This document shows, piece by piece, positions 27,924 through 36,454 of a stretch of DNA of 64,000 nt. The notes beneath the pieces were generated by a model that ran no database searches, was not told the DNA's origin, and saw only the letters and a program-made list of their open reading frames with translations. Every line of letters begins with the position of its first letter. The stretch's first letter is position 1. The translations under genes and the position numbers were made by a program. This DNA is from Crystallibacter permensis (GTDB taxonomy: Bacteria; Actinomycetota; Actinomycetes; Actinomycetales; Micrococcaceae): the NCBI RefSeq assembly GCF_025960875.1, contig NZ_JAODLR010000006.1, forward strand, positions 206,025 through 270,024. The letters run 5' to 3'.

Positions 27924-27937
27924 GCCTTCCGGCTCAG
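27920..27937. terminator. Hairpin containing both stop codons of hemA and moeZ
   Basis: A 7-bp perfect stem CTGAGCC / GGCTCAG with loop TTCC. The left arm carries the TGA of hemA and the right arm the TGA of moeZ on the other strand. The genes are 10 bp apart. No T tract follows, so termination efficiency is uncertain. Confidence 0.5.
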
Positions 27938-29118
27938 TACACCGGCTTCTCCGGCTCCACTTCACGCACCCAGCTGAGGATGCCGCCGTCGAGATGCCGT
28001 ACACGGGTATAGCCGTGGTCCAGCAGATTCTGCAGCACCTCGGCCGAACGCGTCCCGGCCTTGCAATGGAAGACAAGGTCCCGGTCCCGGGGCAATTCGC
28101 CCAAGGCCTCTCCGGACAGGATCCGCCCTTTCGGAATCAGCGTGGCACCGGGAATGCTGACGATCTCGAATTCCCCCGGCTCGCGTACATCGATCAGCTC
28201 AAAGTCTCCGGGGCCTTGTCCGCGGGACTGGAGCATGGCCGCCAGTTCGGGCGCAGAGACCGTATGGCCGGCATCCACCGTGGCTCCCGGCGCCACACCG
28301 CAGAACGCTTCGTAGTCCATCAGCTCGGTGATCGGTTCACCGTCCGGGTCCTTGCGCACGCGCAGTTCGCGCCAGCTCATCTGGAGCGAGTTGAAGATCA
28401 GGACCCGGCCCAACAGCGTCTGGCCAATGCCGGTAATCAGTTTGATGGCCTCGTTGACCATGACGGAACCGATCTGTGCGCAGAGCACGCCCAACACGCC
28501 GCCTTCGGCGCAGGAAGGCACGGATCCCGCCGGCGGAGCTTCGGGGTAGAGGTCGCGGTAATTCGGCCCGTACTTGTCCCAGAAAACGCTGACCTGCCCG
28601 TCGAATCGCAGGATCGACCCCCAAACATAGGGCTTGCCCAGGATTGCGGCGGCATCATTGACCAGGTAACGGGTGGCGAAGTTGTCCGTGCCGTCCAGAA
28701 TCACGTCATAGCCGGCGAAGATCTCCAGCGCGTTGGACCTGTCCAGCCGCACTTCATGGAGCACCACGTCGATTCCGGGGTTGAGGTCCAGGATGCTGTC
28801 CCTCGCCGACTGCGCCTTGGTACGGCCCAGATCGGCGACGGTATGGATGACCTGCCGCTGCAGGTTGCTGGTCTCGACCACATCATCGTCAATAATGCCG
28901 ATCCGGCCCACTCCGGCCGCCGCCAGGTACAGCATGGCCGGAGAACCCAGCCCGCCGGCACCGATGACGAGGACCTTGGCGTTCTTCAGCCGGAGCTGTC
29001 CGGCCATCCCGACTTCGGGAATGATCAGGTGCCGCGAGTAGCGCTCCATCTCGGCCTGCGTCAGCTCCGCCGCGGGCTCCACCAGCGGCGGCAACAACAC
29101 TGATTCCTGCGTATTCAT
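27934..29118 (-). CDS. moeZ: Adenylyltransferase/sulfurtransferase MoeZ
   Basis: A 394-aa E1-like enzyme fused to rhodanese. The adenylation domain has GAGGLGSPAMLYLAAAG near residues 53-69 and GTDNFATRYLVND; the conserved Cys is in VPSCAEGG. The rhodanese domain (about 285-390) has the active loop HCKAGTRS. MoeZ activates the C-terminus of small sulfur carriers and loads sulfur for molybdopterin, and in mycobacteria also for CysO. The zinc-binding CxxC of MoeB is missing (YRDLYPEAPP), as in mycobacterial MoeZ. It may also serve ThiS, since no dedicated ThiF is visible near thiSG. Confidence 0.9.
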   Translation of the reverse strand: MNTQESVLLPPLVEPAAELTQAEMERYSRHLIIPEVGMAGQLRLKNAKVLVIGAGGLGSPAMLYLAAAGVGRIGIIDDDVVETSNLQRQVIHTVADLGRTKAQSARDSILDLNPGIDVVLHEVRLDRSNALEIFAGYDVILDGTDNFATRYLVNDAAAILGKPYVWGSILRFDGQVSVFWDKYGPNYRDLYPEAPPAGSVPSCAEGGVLGVLCAQIGSVMVNEAIKLITGIGQTLLGRVLIFNSLQMSWRELRVRKDPDGEPITELMDYEAFCGVAPGATVDAGHTVSAPELAAMLQSRGQGPGDFELIDVREPGEFEIVSIPGATLIPKGRILSGEALGELPRDRDLVFHCKAGTRSAEVLQNLLDHGYTRVRHLDGGILSWVREVEPEKPVY

Positions 29119-29268
29119 AGTGCCAATCTACGCCGACGCGCGCAGGTTGGCAGAATAGATGAATTGATCTGTATTACCGACGCGTAAACTGGCTGGAGAA
29201 CGATAGTCAAGATTTCCTGCTATATCGGCGCACGGCCACAATCCGGTGCCAGATGAGGTCCGAAGACA

Positions 29269-29889
29269 GTGAGTACTGATTCCCGGCCGGCGGCCAAGCC
29301 TGCCCGCCTCCCCCGTGAGGAGCGCCGGCGCCAGCTGCTCCAGGCAGCGCACGAAGTTTTTGTCGCCAATGGCTACCACGGCGCCGCCATGGACGAGATC
29401 GCGGAGACGGCCCGGGTCAGCAAGCCCGTGCTTTACCAGCATTTCCCGGGCAAGCGGGAGCTCTACCTGGCACTGCTGGACCACCATCTGGAATCGCTCA
29501 CGGCCATGTTGATGGCTGCGCTGAACTCCACTAACGACAACAAGCTGCGCGTCCATGCCACCATGGACGCCTACTACCGCTTCATTTCACAGGAGAGCCA
29601 GGCACACCGGCTGGTGTTCGAATCGGACCTGAACAATGATCCGGACGTCAGCAAACGTCTGGAGGACTTCAACGCCCAGCTGGCCAGCGCCATTGCCGCC
29701 GTCATCGCCGATGATACGAAACTTTCGGACGTGGAGGCGACATTGCTGGGGCGGGCGTTGGCCGGCATGGCCCAGATCAGCGCCCGTTACTGGCTCCAGG
29801 CCGATAACGAGCTTGAGCGTGATACCGCCGTCGATTTGATCTACCGTTTAGCTTGGCGCGGAATTTCACGGTTCCCGAAGGAATCCTAA
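29269..29889 (+). CDS. TetR family transcriptional regulator
   Basis: A 206-aa regulator. Residues 15-65 form the TetR DNA-binding domain (REERRRQLLQAAHEVFVANG, then AAMDEIAETARVSKPVLYQHF). The ligand-binding half contains the actinobacterial pattern LVFESDLNNDPDV. GTG start with GATGAGG eleven bases upstream. It precedes DUF3107 by 47 bp, an arrangement I recall from mycobacteria (Rv3208-Rv3208A). Its effector and targets are unknown; a weak repeat TTAC-N6-GTAA lies at 29174-29187 in its upstream region. Confidence 0.9.
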   Translation: MSTDSRPAAKPARLPREERRRQLLQAAHEVFVANGYHGAAMDEIAETARVSKPVLYQHFPGKRELYLALLDHHLESLTAMLMAALNSTNDNKLRVHATMDAYYRFISQESQAHRLVFESDLNNDPDVSKRLEDFNAQLASAIAAVIADDTKLSDVEATLLGRALAGMAQISARYWLQADNELERDTAVDLIYRLAWRGISRFPKES

Positions 29890-29936
29890 GATAGATTTCG
29901 AATCAGACATCGTTCGCACACCAGGAGGCATCAGTA

Positions 29937-30161
29937 GTGGAAATCAAGATTGGTATTCAGAACGTCGGCCGCGAGATCGTCGTCGAGTCCGACGAGTCCG
30001 CGGATGAAGTTGCCGAAATGGTTTCCCGTGCCATGAACGGCGGCGCCGAACTGCGCCTGAAGGACAGCAAGGGCAATCTGGTCATCGTCCCGACCAATGT
30101 CCTCGGCTATGTGGAGATCGGCGCAGAGGAGCCGCGCAAGGTCGGCTTCGGGGCTCTTTAA
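29937..30161 (+). CDS. DUF3107 family small protein
   Basis: A 74-aa actinobacteria-specific protein. EIKIGIQNVGREIVVES and NLVIVPTNVLGYVEIG match the DUF3107 family (mycobacterial TB9.4 type, from memory). The GTG start has AGGAGG eight bases upstream, a very strong ribosome site that suggests high expression. No catalytic motif is visible. Probably co-transcribed with the TetR gene before it and the small membrane protein after it. Confidence 0.9.
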   Translation: MEIKIGIQNVGREIVVESDESADEVAEMVSRAMNGGAELRLKDSKGNLVIVPTNVLGYVEIGAEEPRKVGFGAL

Positions 30162-30174
30162 CTAAGCAGCACTA

Positions 30175-30474
30175 ATGGTCCAGTTCGTACTGATCATTCT
30201 GGTGGCAGCCGCCGTGGGCATGAGCGCGTGGGGCATTGACAACAAGCGCCACGCCTACGGCGTCCTGCTGCTGCCGGCCTCGGCCATCGTGGCAGCCACC
30301 ATCTTGTGGCTCATCCTGATGTTCGCAGGCCTTGGCTCCCAGCCCGGCGTGGATTATCTGAGCTGGCTGCTGCCCATGGTGTTGACCGTTCCCGTGGCCT
30401 GGCTCACGGTGTTCCTGGTCGGACGCCGTCGCGTCGCCGCGGATGTGGAGCGCCTGACCGAAGCCCTGCGCTGA
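30175..30474 (+). CDS. Small membrane protein with three hydrophobic segments
   Basis: A 99-aa protein, predicted integral membrane: hydrophobic segments at about 3-20, 29-52 and 61-83, then a short charged C-terminus (VGRRRVAADVERLTEALR). It starts 13 bp after DUF3107 and is probably in the same transcript. I do not recognise the family; no functional motif is visible. Confidence 0.75.
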   Translation: MVQFVLIILVAAAVGMSAWGIDNKRHAYGVLLLPASAIVAATILWLILMFAGLGSQPGVDYLSWLLPMVLTVPVAWLTVFLVGRRRVAADVERLTEALR

Positions 30475-30498
30475 TCCGCCGGACGGGGTGCCTGGCAG

Positions 30499-30831
30499 TC
30501 AGGCCGGATATTTGTCCGGCTGGGCGGTGGCTCCCAGGCGGACGGCAAGCTCACTCAACGAAGTGGCTGCAGCGACGTCGCGGGTTGTTACTGCTGACCC
30601 CGCATCATGGGACGTCAATCGGATGAAGACCTTGTTGTAGCGCCAGTCGAGGTCCGGATGGTGGTTGGCCTCTTCCGCCAGCTCTCCGGCCCCGGCGATG
30701 AAATCCAGTGCAGCCCGTCCGTTCTCAAGCTTGAACACGGTAACCAGCGCCCCCTCGCTGTGGCGCCAATCCGGCAGCGTCCTGAGCTGTTCATCGATCT
30801 GCTTGCTGTTCAGCTTGTCCTCGGCGCCCAT
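30499..30831 (-). CDS. 4a-hydroxytetrahydrobiopterin dehydratase (PCD/DCoH)
   Basis: A 110-aa pterin-4a-carbinolamine dehydratase. The signature EANHHPDLDWRYNKVFIRL carries the two active His; TSHDAGSAVTTRDV follows as expected. In bacteria this enzyme recycles or removes oxidised pterin, and homologues are also linked to molybdopterin metabolism. It lies 14 bp after thiG, so it appears to be the last gene of the TPP-controlled thiOSG transcript. A GCCGGA/TCCGGC hairpin within its last codons may help termination. Confidence 0.88.
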   Translation of the reverse strand: MGAEDKLNSKQIDEQLRTLPDWRHSEGALVTVFKLENGRAALDFIAGAGELAEEANHHPDLDWRYNKVFIRLTSHDAGSAVTTRDVAAATSLSELAVRLGATAQPDKYPA

Positions 30832-30845
30832 TGCTCCTCCTGTGG

Positions 30846-31616
<771 letters not shown>

Positions 31617-31853
31617 TTAGCCTCCCTGTACTGCGGTCACAAGTTCCACGCCGTCGCCGTCCGCGAGCATGGTCCGGGCCCAGCTTCCGCGCGGCGCCAC
31701 CTCCGCGTTCAGTGCCACAGCCACGCCGAGCCGTCCGCCGTCGGCCGGTCGCCCGTCCTCGGTCAATTCGCGGCCGGTGGTCCGGGCCACCAGTTCGAGC
31801 AGTGTCGGCGCGGTCGGCAAGGTGTGCGGACTGCCGTTGACGGTGATCTTCAT
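31617..31853 (-). CDS. thiS: Sulfur carrier protein ThiS
   Basis: A 78-aa ubiquitin-fold protein with the required C-terminal Gly-Gly (TAVQGG), which becomes a thiocarboxylate. The N-terminal MKITVNG and central VALNAEVAPR segments match ThiS. The start overlaps the thiO stop by 4 nt, and the stop is 3 bp before thiG. No ThiF lies next to it; the E1-like MoeZ 2.7 kb away is the nearest candidate to activate it. Confidence 0.94.
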   Translation of the reverse strand: MKITVNGSPHTLPTAPTLLELVARTTGRELTEDGRPADGGRLGVAVALNAEVAPRGSWARTMLADGDGVELVTAVQGG

Positions 31854-33001
31854 GCGTGACTCTCCTTGGTCATATTGCTGAACCTGTCGGGATTGAATTG
31901 CTGTAGCTCGGCGGCGATTTGCACTCCGTCGATGAGGTCGGCGCAGATCCTGGCCGCCACCGGAGTCAGGAGCACTCCATGGCGGAAGAATCCGGTGGAA
32001 ACTACCAAGCCCGGAAGGTCTTCCGTCCCTGCCGCCACCCGCCCCAGCAGCGGCGCATTATCCGGTGTTCCCGGCCGGGCGCGGCAGGTCATCTCTTCGA
32101 GTGCGAGTTCCGCCACGGCCGGCACCAGCGTCTGGGCGTCGCGTAGCAACTGATACACCCCGCCGGCCGACACATCCGCCGATCCGTCCTCACGCTGGGT
32201 CGCTCCGATCACCACCGTGCCGTCCCCGCGCGGGACAAGGTAAACGGGGTGCCCGCGTACGATGCCCCGGATTGTGGAGGTGAGGAACGGCTGCAGGCCC
32301 GCCGGGACGCGCAGCCGCAGAATGTCCCCGTACACCGGACGCAGCGGCAGCACCAGCCCCTCGGGCAGGCCTGTCAGTGCTGCGGCCGCAAGCCCGTTCG
32401 CGACCACCGTTTCGTCGGCCGCCATGACCTCACCGCCCGCCAACTGCACGCCAACAACCGCGCCGTCAGCATCAGCGATAAGTCCGGCTGCCGCTTCACT
32501 AACGACGGCGGTGCCTGAGTACCGCAGCATCTTCAGTAACGCTGCGGAAAGGGCCCGCGGGTCCACCTGGTGGTCTCCCGGTGCGTAGAAAGCGCCGGTC
32601 AGAGCCGGACCCAGGCTGGGTTCGAGCCGTCGGGCCTCGCGGCTGGTGATTTCGTGGACCTCGAGTCCTTCGGCCAGCTGCGCCTGTTTCAAGTCCGCGA
32701 GCGCGGCGCGGTCCGCGGCGTCGAAAGCGGCAACCAAGGTCCCGGTTTCCTGGTAGCCGGTCTCCCCCAGCCCCGCAACGAACCCAGGGTAAAGCCGGGC
32801 GGACTCGCGGGTCAGCGCCAGCAGCCGCTCCTCCTGGTAGTGCAGCTCGCTGACCGGGGCCAGCATGCCGGCGGCGGCGTAGGTGGCGCCCGCGGCGGGC
32901 GCGGGATCGATGATGGTGGCACGGTGGCCGCGGCGGGTGGCTTCTGCAGCGATTCCCAGTCCGACAATGCCTGCGCCGATGACGGCAACATGTTTGGACA
33001 A
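31850..33001 (-). CDS. thiO: Glycine oxidase ThiO
   Basis: A 383-aa FAD-dependent D-amino-acid/glycine oxidase that supplies dehydroglycine for thiazole formation. The Rossmann motif VAVIGAGIVGLGIAAEATRRG begins at residue 5; the C-terminus has TGFFRHGVLLTPVAARICADLI, normal for ThiO. The start codon is TTG (33001), because GGAAGGAACC precedes it and no in-frame ATG lies nearby. First gene after the TPP riboswitch. Confidence 0.92.
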   Translation of the reverse strand: MSKHVAVIGAGIVGLGIAAEATRRGHRATIIDPAPAAGATYAAAGMLAPVSELHYQEERLLALTRESARLYPGFVAGLGETGYQETGTLVAAFDAADRAALADLKQAQLAEGLEVHEITSREARRLEPSLGPALTGAFYAPGDHQVDPRALSAALLKMLRYSGTAVVSEAAAGLIADADGAVVGVQLAGGEVMAADETVVANGLAAAALTGLPEGLVLPLRPVYGDILRLRVPAGLQPFLTSTIRGIVRGHPVYLVPRGDGTVVIGATQREDGSADVSAGGVYQLLRDAQTLVPAVAELALEEMTCRARPGTPDNAPLLGRVAAGTEDLPGLVVSTGFFRHGVLLTPVAARICADLIDGVQIAAELQQFNPDRFSNMTKESHA

Positions 33002-33013
33002 CTTTGAGGTTCC

Positions 33014-33122
33014 TTCCCTACGCCGGCATGACCCGGATCAGGTTCGACGGTCGGTGCCAGGCACCCTCTCAGCCTGTCGGCCGCCGGCGATTGCCGCACG
33101 TGCCGCCTAGTCAGGCTCCCGC
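33014..33122 (-). ncRNA. TPP riboswitch (THI element)
   Basis: On the minus strand the region contains the conserved THI-box blocks: CTGAGAGGG (pyrimidine-sensor side), then CCTGATCCGGGTCATGCCGG and CGTAGGGA. The order and spacing fit the five-helix TPP aptamer, followed by the thiO start about 13 bases later. The GGAAGG ribosome site directly abuts the 3' end of the aptamer, so ligand binding probably blocks translation initiation; I see no intrinsic terminator. Expected effect: thiamin pyrophosphate lowers thiO-thiS-thiG expression. Confidence 0.92.
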
Positions 33123-33224
33123 AGTGTTTTCTCCAGTGTAGCCATATCCAGGACTTCGCCAGCGTCACATCCCGCCGCAAACCGCTGCCCGGGAACCGCG
33201 GAGTTCGTTGCGCAGTTTGCCATT

Positions 33225-33878
33225 ATGGTTGCTGGTATGGATTTTTCCTCTGCCCAGCTTTACCTTTGCACCGACTCCCGCCGCGACCGCGGAGACTTCG
33301 AGCAGTTCCTGGATGCCGCATACTCCGGCGGTGTGGACATCATCCAGTTGCGGGACAAGTCCCTCGATGCCGCCGAAGAGCTGGAGCTGCTCGGCGTGCT
33401 CGCCGACGTTGCCGCCCGTCATTCGAAGCCGTGGTCCGTCAATGACAGGGCGGATCTGGCTGCGGTGGCCGCGGCGCCGGTCTTCCACGTCGGCCAGCAG
33501 GACCTGCCGCCGGCCGCGGCGCGGTCGGTGCTTGGCCCCACGGCCGCAATCGGCCGCTCTACCCACACTCCGGAACAGGCCGCAGCTGCCCTGGCCGATG
33601 ACGCCCTGGACTATTTCTGCACCGGGCCGCTCTGGGCTACCCCTACCAAGCCGGGCAGGGCCGCCGTCGGTCTTCAGCTGGTGGAGTTTACTGCCGCCCA
33701 GCAGGCGCAGACGGGTTCCGGCAAGCCGTGGTTTGCGATCGGCGGCATCGATCTGGACAACATCGGCCAGGTGACGGATGCCGGAGCCAAACGCGTCGTC
33801 GTCGTCCGTGCCGTCACCGATGCCGATGATCCGGCCGAGGCCGCCCGCGCGCTGAAGTCAGCGCTGCCGCCGCTGTAA
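33225..33878 (+). CDS. thiE: Thiamine-phosphate synthase ThiE
   Basis: A 217-aa TIM barrel that couples the pyrimidine and thiazole halves of thiamin. Signatures: [32 protein letters not shown] and [11 protein letters not shown], with [10 protein letters not shown] near the end. ATG 33225 or ATG 33237 could be the start; neither has a good Shine-Dalgarno. It is divergent from thiO and so is not under the riboswitch on the other strand. Confidence 0.93.
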   Translation: MVAGMDFSSAQLYLCTDSRRDRGDFEQFLDAAYSGGVDIIQLRDKSLDAAEELELLGVLADVAARHSKPWSVNDRADLAAVAAAPVFHVGQQDLPPAAARSVLGPTAAIGRSTHTPEQAAAALADDALDYFCTGPLWATPTKPGRAAVGLQLVEFTAAQQAQTGSGKPWFAIGGIDLDNIGQVTDAGAKRVVVVRAVTDADDPAEAARALKSALPPL

Positions 33879-33884
33879 CCGCTG

Positions 33885-33900
33885 GTCCGGCCGGCCGGAC
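33885..33900. terminator. Hairpin between thiE and the ferritin-like gene
   Basis: A 16-bp perfect palindrome GTCCGGCCGGCCGGAC, located between two convergent genes 33 bp apart. As RNA it can form a 6-bp GC stem with a CCGG loop. No T tract follows on either strand, so it is a weak terminator candidate. Confidence 0.4.
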
Positions 33901-33911
33901 AGACTGAACTT

Positions 33912-34619
33912 TCAGGCGGTCAGGCCCAGGGCATTCATCCGGCGGGAATGGTTCCGGGTCAGTTCCGCGAAGAGTTTCGCGGTGACGGCCTGCTGGGAGG
34001 AAGGTTCGTCCAGTCCCAGCAGGGCGCCCAGGAAAGCGCGTTCAATCCCGATGCGCTGCGCCTGCGTCAGCGCCTCGCCGACCAGCCGCCGGCCCCACAG
34101 GGCCAGCCTCGAGGCCAGCCGCTCATCATGCTCCAGCGCCCTGCGCAGCCGGGCGGTGAGCAAGACCAGCTGGTCCCCGTTTTCCTTGATCCTGGACACC
34201 AGCGCACGCGTATCGGGATCCAGCCGGTCGGCGATCGCACGGTAGAAATCCCCCGAAACGGCATCGGTGACGTAGGCCTTCATCAACGATTCGTACCAAT
34301 CCCCGGGCCGCGTCCGCTCGTGGAACGCGTCGACCGACGCCTGGAAGGGCGCCATGGCGGCCTGGACGTCGACACCGAGGCGCGCCAGCTCGGCGCTGAC
34401 AAGTTCAAAGTGCCCGAATTCGATGACGGCGAGGCGCCCGAGATCAGCGCGGTCTTTCAACGTCGGGGAGAACCGTGCATCCGAGGAGAATCGCTCAAAG
34501 GCAGACAGCTCTCCGTAGGCCATGACGCCATAAAGATCGATGACATGCTGCAGATGTTCCGTTCCTGTCCCGTTGCTGGTGGTCGGACGATCAGCGGGGA
34601 AGGGTCTTTTGGAGCTCAT
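33912..34619 (-). CDS. Ferritin-like domain protein (MiaE-like fold)
   Basis: A 235-aa all-helical protein of the ferritin-like family found in actinobacteria next to DEAD-box helicase genes. Candidate diiron ligands lie in the helices LYGVMAYGELSAFERF and FGHFELVSAELARL, and further acidic residues occur in later helices. ATG 34619 is chosen because AGGGTGG lies 7 nt upstream; GTG 34628 is possible. The reaction is unknown; relation to the tRNA hydroxylase MiaE is a fold-level guess. Confidence 0.72.
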   Translation of the reverse strand: MSSKRPFPADRPTTSNGTGTEHLQHVIDLYGVMAYGELSAFERFSSDARFSPTLKDRADLGRLAVIEFGHFELVSAELARLGVDVQAAMAPFQASVDAFHERTRPGDWYESLMKAYVTDAVSGDFYRAIADRLDPDTRALVSRIKENGDQLVLLTARLRRALEHDERLASRLALWGRRLVGEALTQAQRIGIERAFLGALLGLDEPSSQQAVTAKLFAELTRNHSRRMNALGLTA

Positions 34620-34670
34620 GAACACCACCCTAACGCCCCACCTGCGGCGCTCTGGCGATAGGCTGGGCCT

Positions 34671-36155
34671 GTGCCGTATTCACACGTTGACGCCAAAGTT
34701 AATGAATCGCAGCATCTGCTCGCCCGTGTGCTGAGGGAACTGCGCACTGAGCTGGAACTTCCCGCGGCGTTCTGCCCTTCGGTCCTCGCAGAGGCCGAGA
34801 AGGCTGTGGCGGAACAGTCCATGCCTGCCGTGGACCTGACCGGGCTGGACTTCGTCACCATTGATCCACCAAGCTCCACCGACCTGGACCAGGCGATGTA
34901 TATCGAGCGCGACGGCGAGGGCTACCGGCTCTGGTACGCCATCGCCGATGTTCCCGCTTTTGTTGCTCCCGGCGGTGAACTTGATGCTGAGACGCGGCGT
35001 CGCGGCCAGACCATCTACGCTCCCGATGGACGCATCCCGCTGCACCCGCCGGTGATCAGCGAAGACGCCGGCAGCCTCCTCCCGGACCAGGACCGCAGCG
35101 CTTTCGTGTGGGAATTCGAGCTCGGCGCCGCCGCCGTTGTCAGTACCGTGTCGCTGCGACGGGCCAGGATGCGCAGCCGCGCCAAGCTGAACTACGAACA
35201 GGTCCAGCAGGACATTGATTCCGGCGAAGCACCGGTCTACCTGCAGCTGCTCAAGGAAGTAGGGCTCAAGCGCATCGAGCTGGAGCGGCAGCGCGGCGGC
35301 GCGAGCCTGAACCTTCCGGATGAGGAAATAGCCCATGACGGCCGCCATTACTTCATCGTGGCGCGGCCGGCACGGCCGGTCGAGGATTGGAACGCCCAGA
35401 TTTCGTTGATGACCGGCATGGCGGCGGCGGAAATCATGCTTGAGGGCAAGGTAGGAATCCTGCGCACCATGCGCGCTCCGGACGAGGAGTCGGAGGCCCG
35501 CTTCCGCCGCCAGACCAAGGCGCTGGGCCATCCCTGGCCGGAGGGGATTGCCTATGGCGAATATCTCCGCGGGCTCGATACCGCGGATCCGAAACAGCTG
35601 GCGTTGATGGACGCCGCCGGATCGCTGTTCCGCGGCGCCGGCTACACACCGTTCGACGGCGAGGTGCCGCAGGAGCAGACCCAGGCCGCGATCGCTGCAC
35701 CGTACGCCCACACCACCGCGCCGCTGCGCCGCCTGGTGGACCGCTTTGTCCTGGTCATCTGCGAAGCGCTCTGCGCCAAGACAGAGGTGCCGGGCTGGGC
35801 CCGGCAGGCCTTGCCTGAGCTCCCCCAACTGATGGCGGCCGCGGACCAGCTGTCCGGACGGCTGGAACGTGCGGCACTGGACGCGGTGGAAGCGGCCCTG
35901 CTCAGCCACCGGGTGGGCGAGGAATTCGGCGCCGTGGTTATCTCGGCCCGTAATTCGAACAACCACTCGAACCACAATGCCAACGGAAATGGCCGCCAGG
36001 AAGCCGTACCGCGCGGCACTATCCAAATCAGTGATCCCGCTGTCAGTGCGCGTTGCGACGGCGAACTGCAGGCTGGCACTGCCATCAGGGCCCGCTTGGT
36101 CGAGGCCGATATCGAGAAGCGCACCGTCCGGTTCGAGCTGATCAGTCCGGCCTGA
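34671..36155 (+). CDS. RNB-domain ribonuclease (RNase II/R-like, compact form)
   Basis: A 494-aa exoribonuclease. The RNB active site TIDPPSSTDLDQAMY gives D65, D71 and D73 but Gln-74 where E. coli RNase II has its fourth Asp. There is no N-terminal cold-shock domain: only about 50 residues precede RNB. A short S1-like end (VSARCDGELQAGTAIRAR) closes the protein. An Asn/His-rich insert occurs at about 427-442 (NSNNHSNHNANGNG). GTG start, divergent from the ferritin-like gene with a 51-bp gap. Probably degrades RNA 3' to 5'. Confidence 0.85.
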   Translation: MPYSHVDAKVNESQHLLARVLRELRTELELPAAFCPSVLAEAEKAVAEQSMPAVDLTGLDFVTIDPPSSTDLDQAMYIERDGEGYRLWYAIADVPAFVAPGGELDAETRRRGQTIYAPDGRIPLHPPVISEDAGSLLPDQDRSAFVWEFELGAAAVVSTVSLRRARMRSRAKLNYEQVQQDIDSGEAPVYLQLLKEVGLKRIELERQRGGASLNLPDEEIAHDGRHYFIVARPARPVEDWNAQISLMTGMAAAEIMLEGKVGILRTMRAPDEESEARFRRQTKALGHPWPEGIAYGEYLRGLDTADPKQLALMDAAGSLFRGAGYTPFDGEVPQEQTQAAIAAPYAHTTAPLRRLVDRFVLVICEALCAKTEVPGWARQALPELPQLMAAADQLSGRLERAALDAVEAALLSHRVGEEFGAVVISARNSNNHSNHNANGNGRQEAVPRGTIQISDPAVSARCDGELQAGTAIRARLVEADIEKRTVRFELISPA

Positions 36156-36454
36156 ACGGTCCGCGCGGCCGCGTCACGCAGACGGCCGGCAGCCGATTTG
36201 CTCCCAGCCGGTAGACTGGACATGTAGAACTGGATGCCCGGTCGTTGATTGTTAGTAAATTTCATCAACAGATCCGCACCTACGCGATCTTTAACCCGCC
36301 GGCATGGCCACGATGGCCTGCACCGGCACGCAGTTGTTAGCCCGCGATCGGCTTCCACTGGCTGCGTCACGCAACCGGACAGTTCCGCACGGCCGTCAGA
36401 TGACCGTGTCGTTGAGCACCGGGGCCCAGGCGCCTTATTTTGAATGGTATTTAA
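36156..36454 (+). promoter_or_regulatory. Long structured leader ahead of the DEAD-box helicase
   Basis: A 299-bp gap with no gene. It holds several inverted repeats: GCCGG (36298-36302) with CCGGC (36323-36327), enclosing GGCC/GGCC (36306-36309, 36315-36318); and TGCG-TCA-CGCA (36363-36373) flanked by GG/CC. AT-rich stretches lie near 36246-36270 and 36435-36455, just before the TTG start. Long structured leaders are known upstream of cold-inducible DEAD-box helicases in other bacteria; here that role is inference. Confidence 0.4.

Noticed and set aside
36156..36454. tRNA or small structured RNA gene
   Set aside because: No cloverleaf or T-loop sequence; the repeats fit a leader better than a stable RNA.
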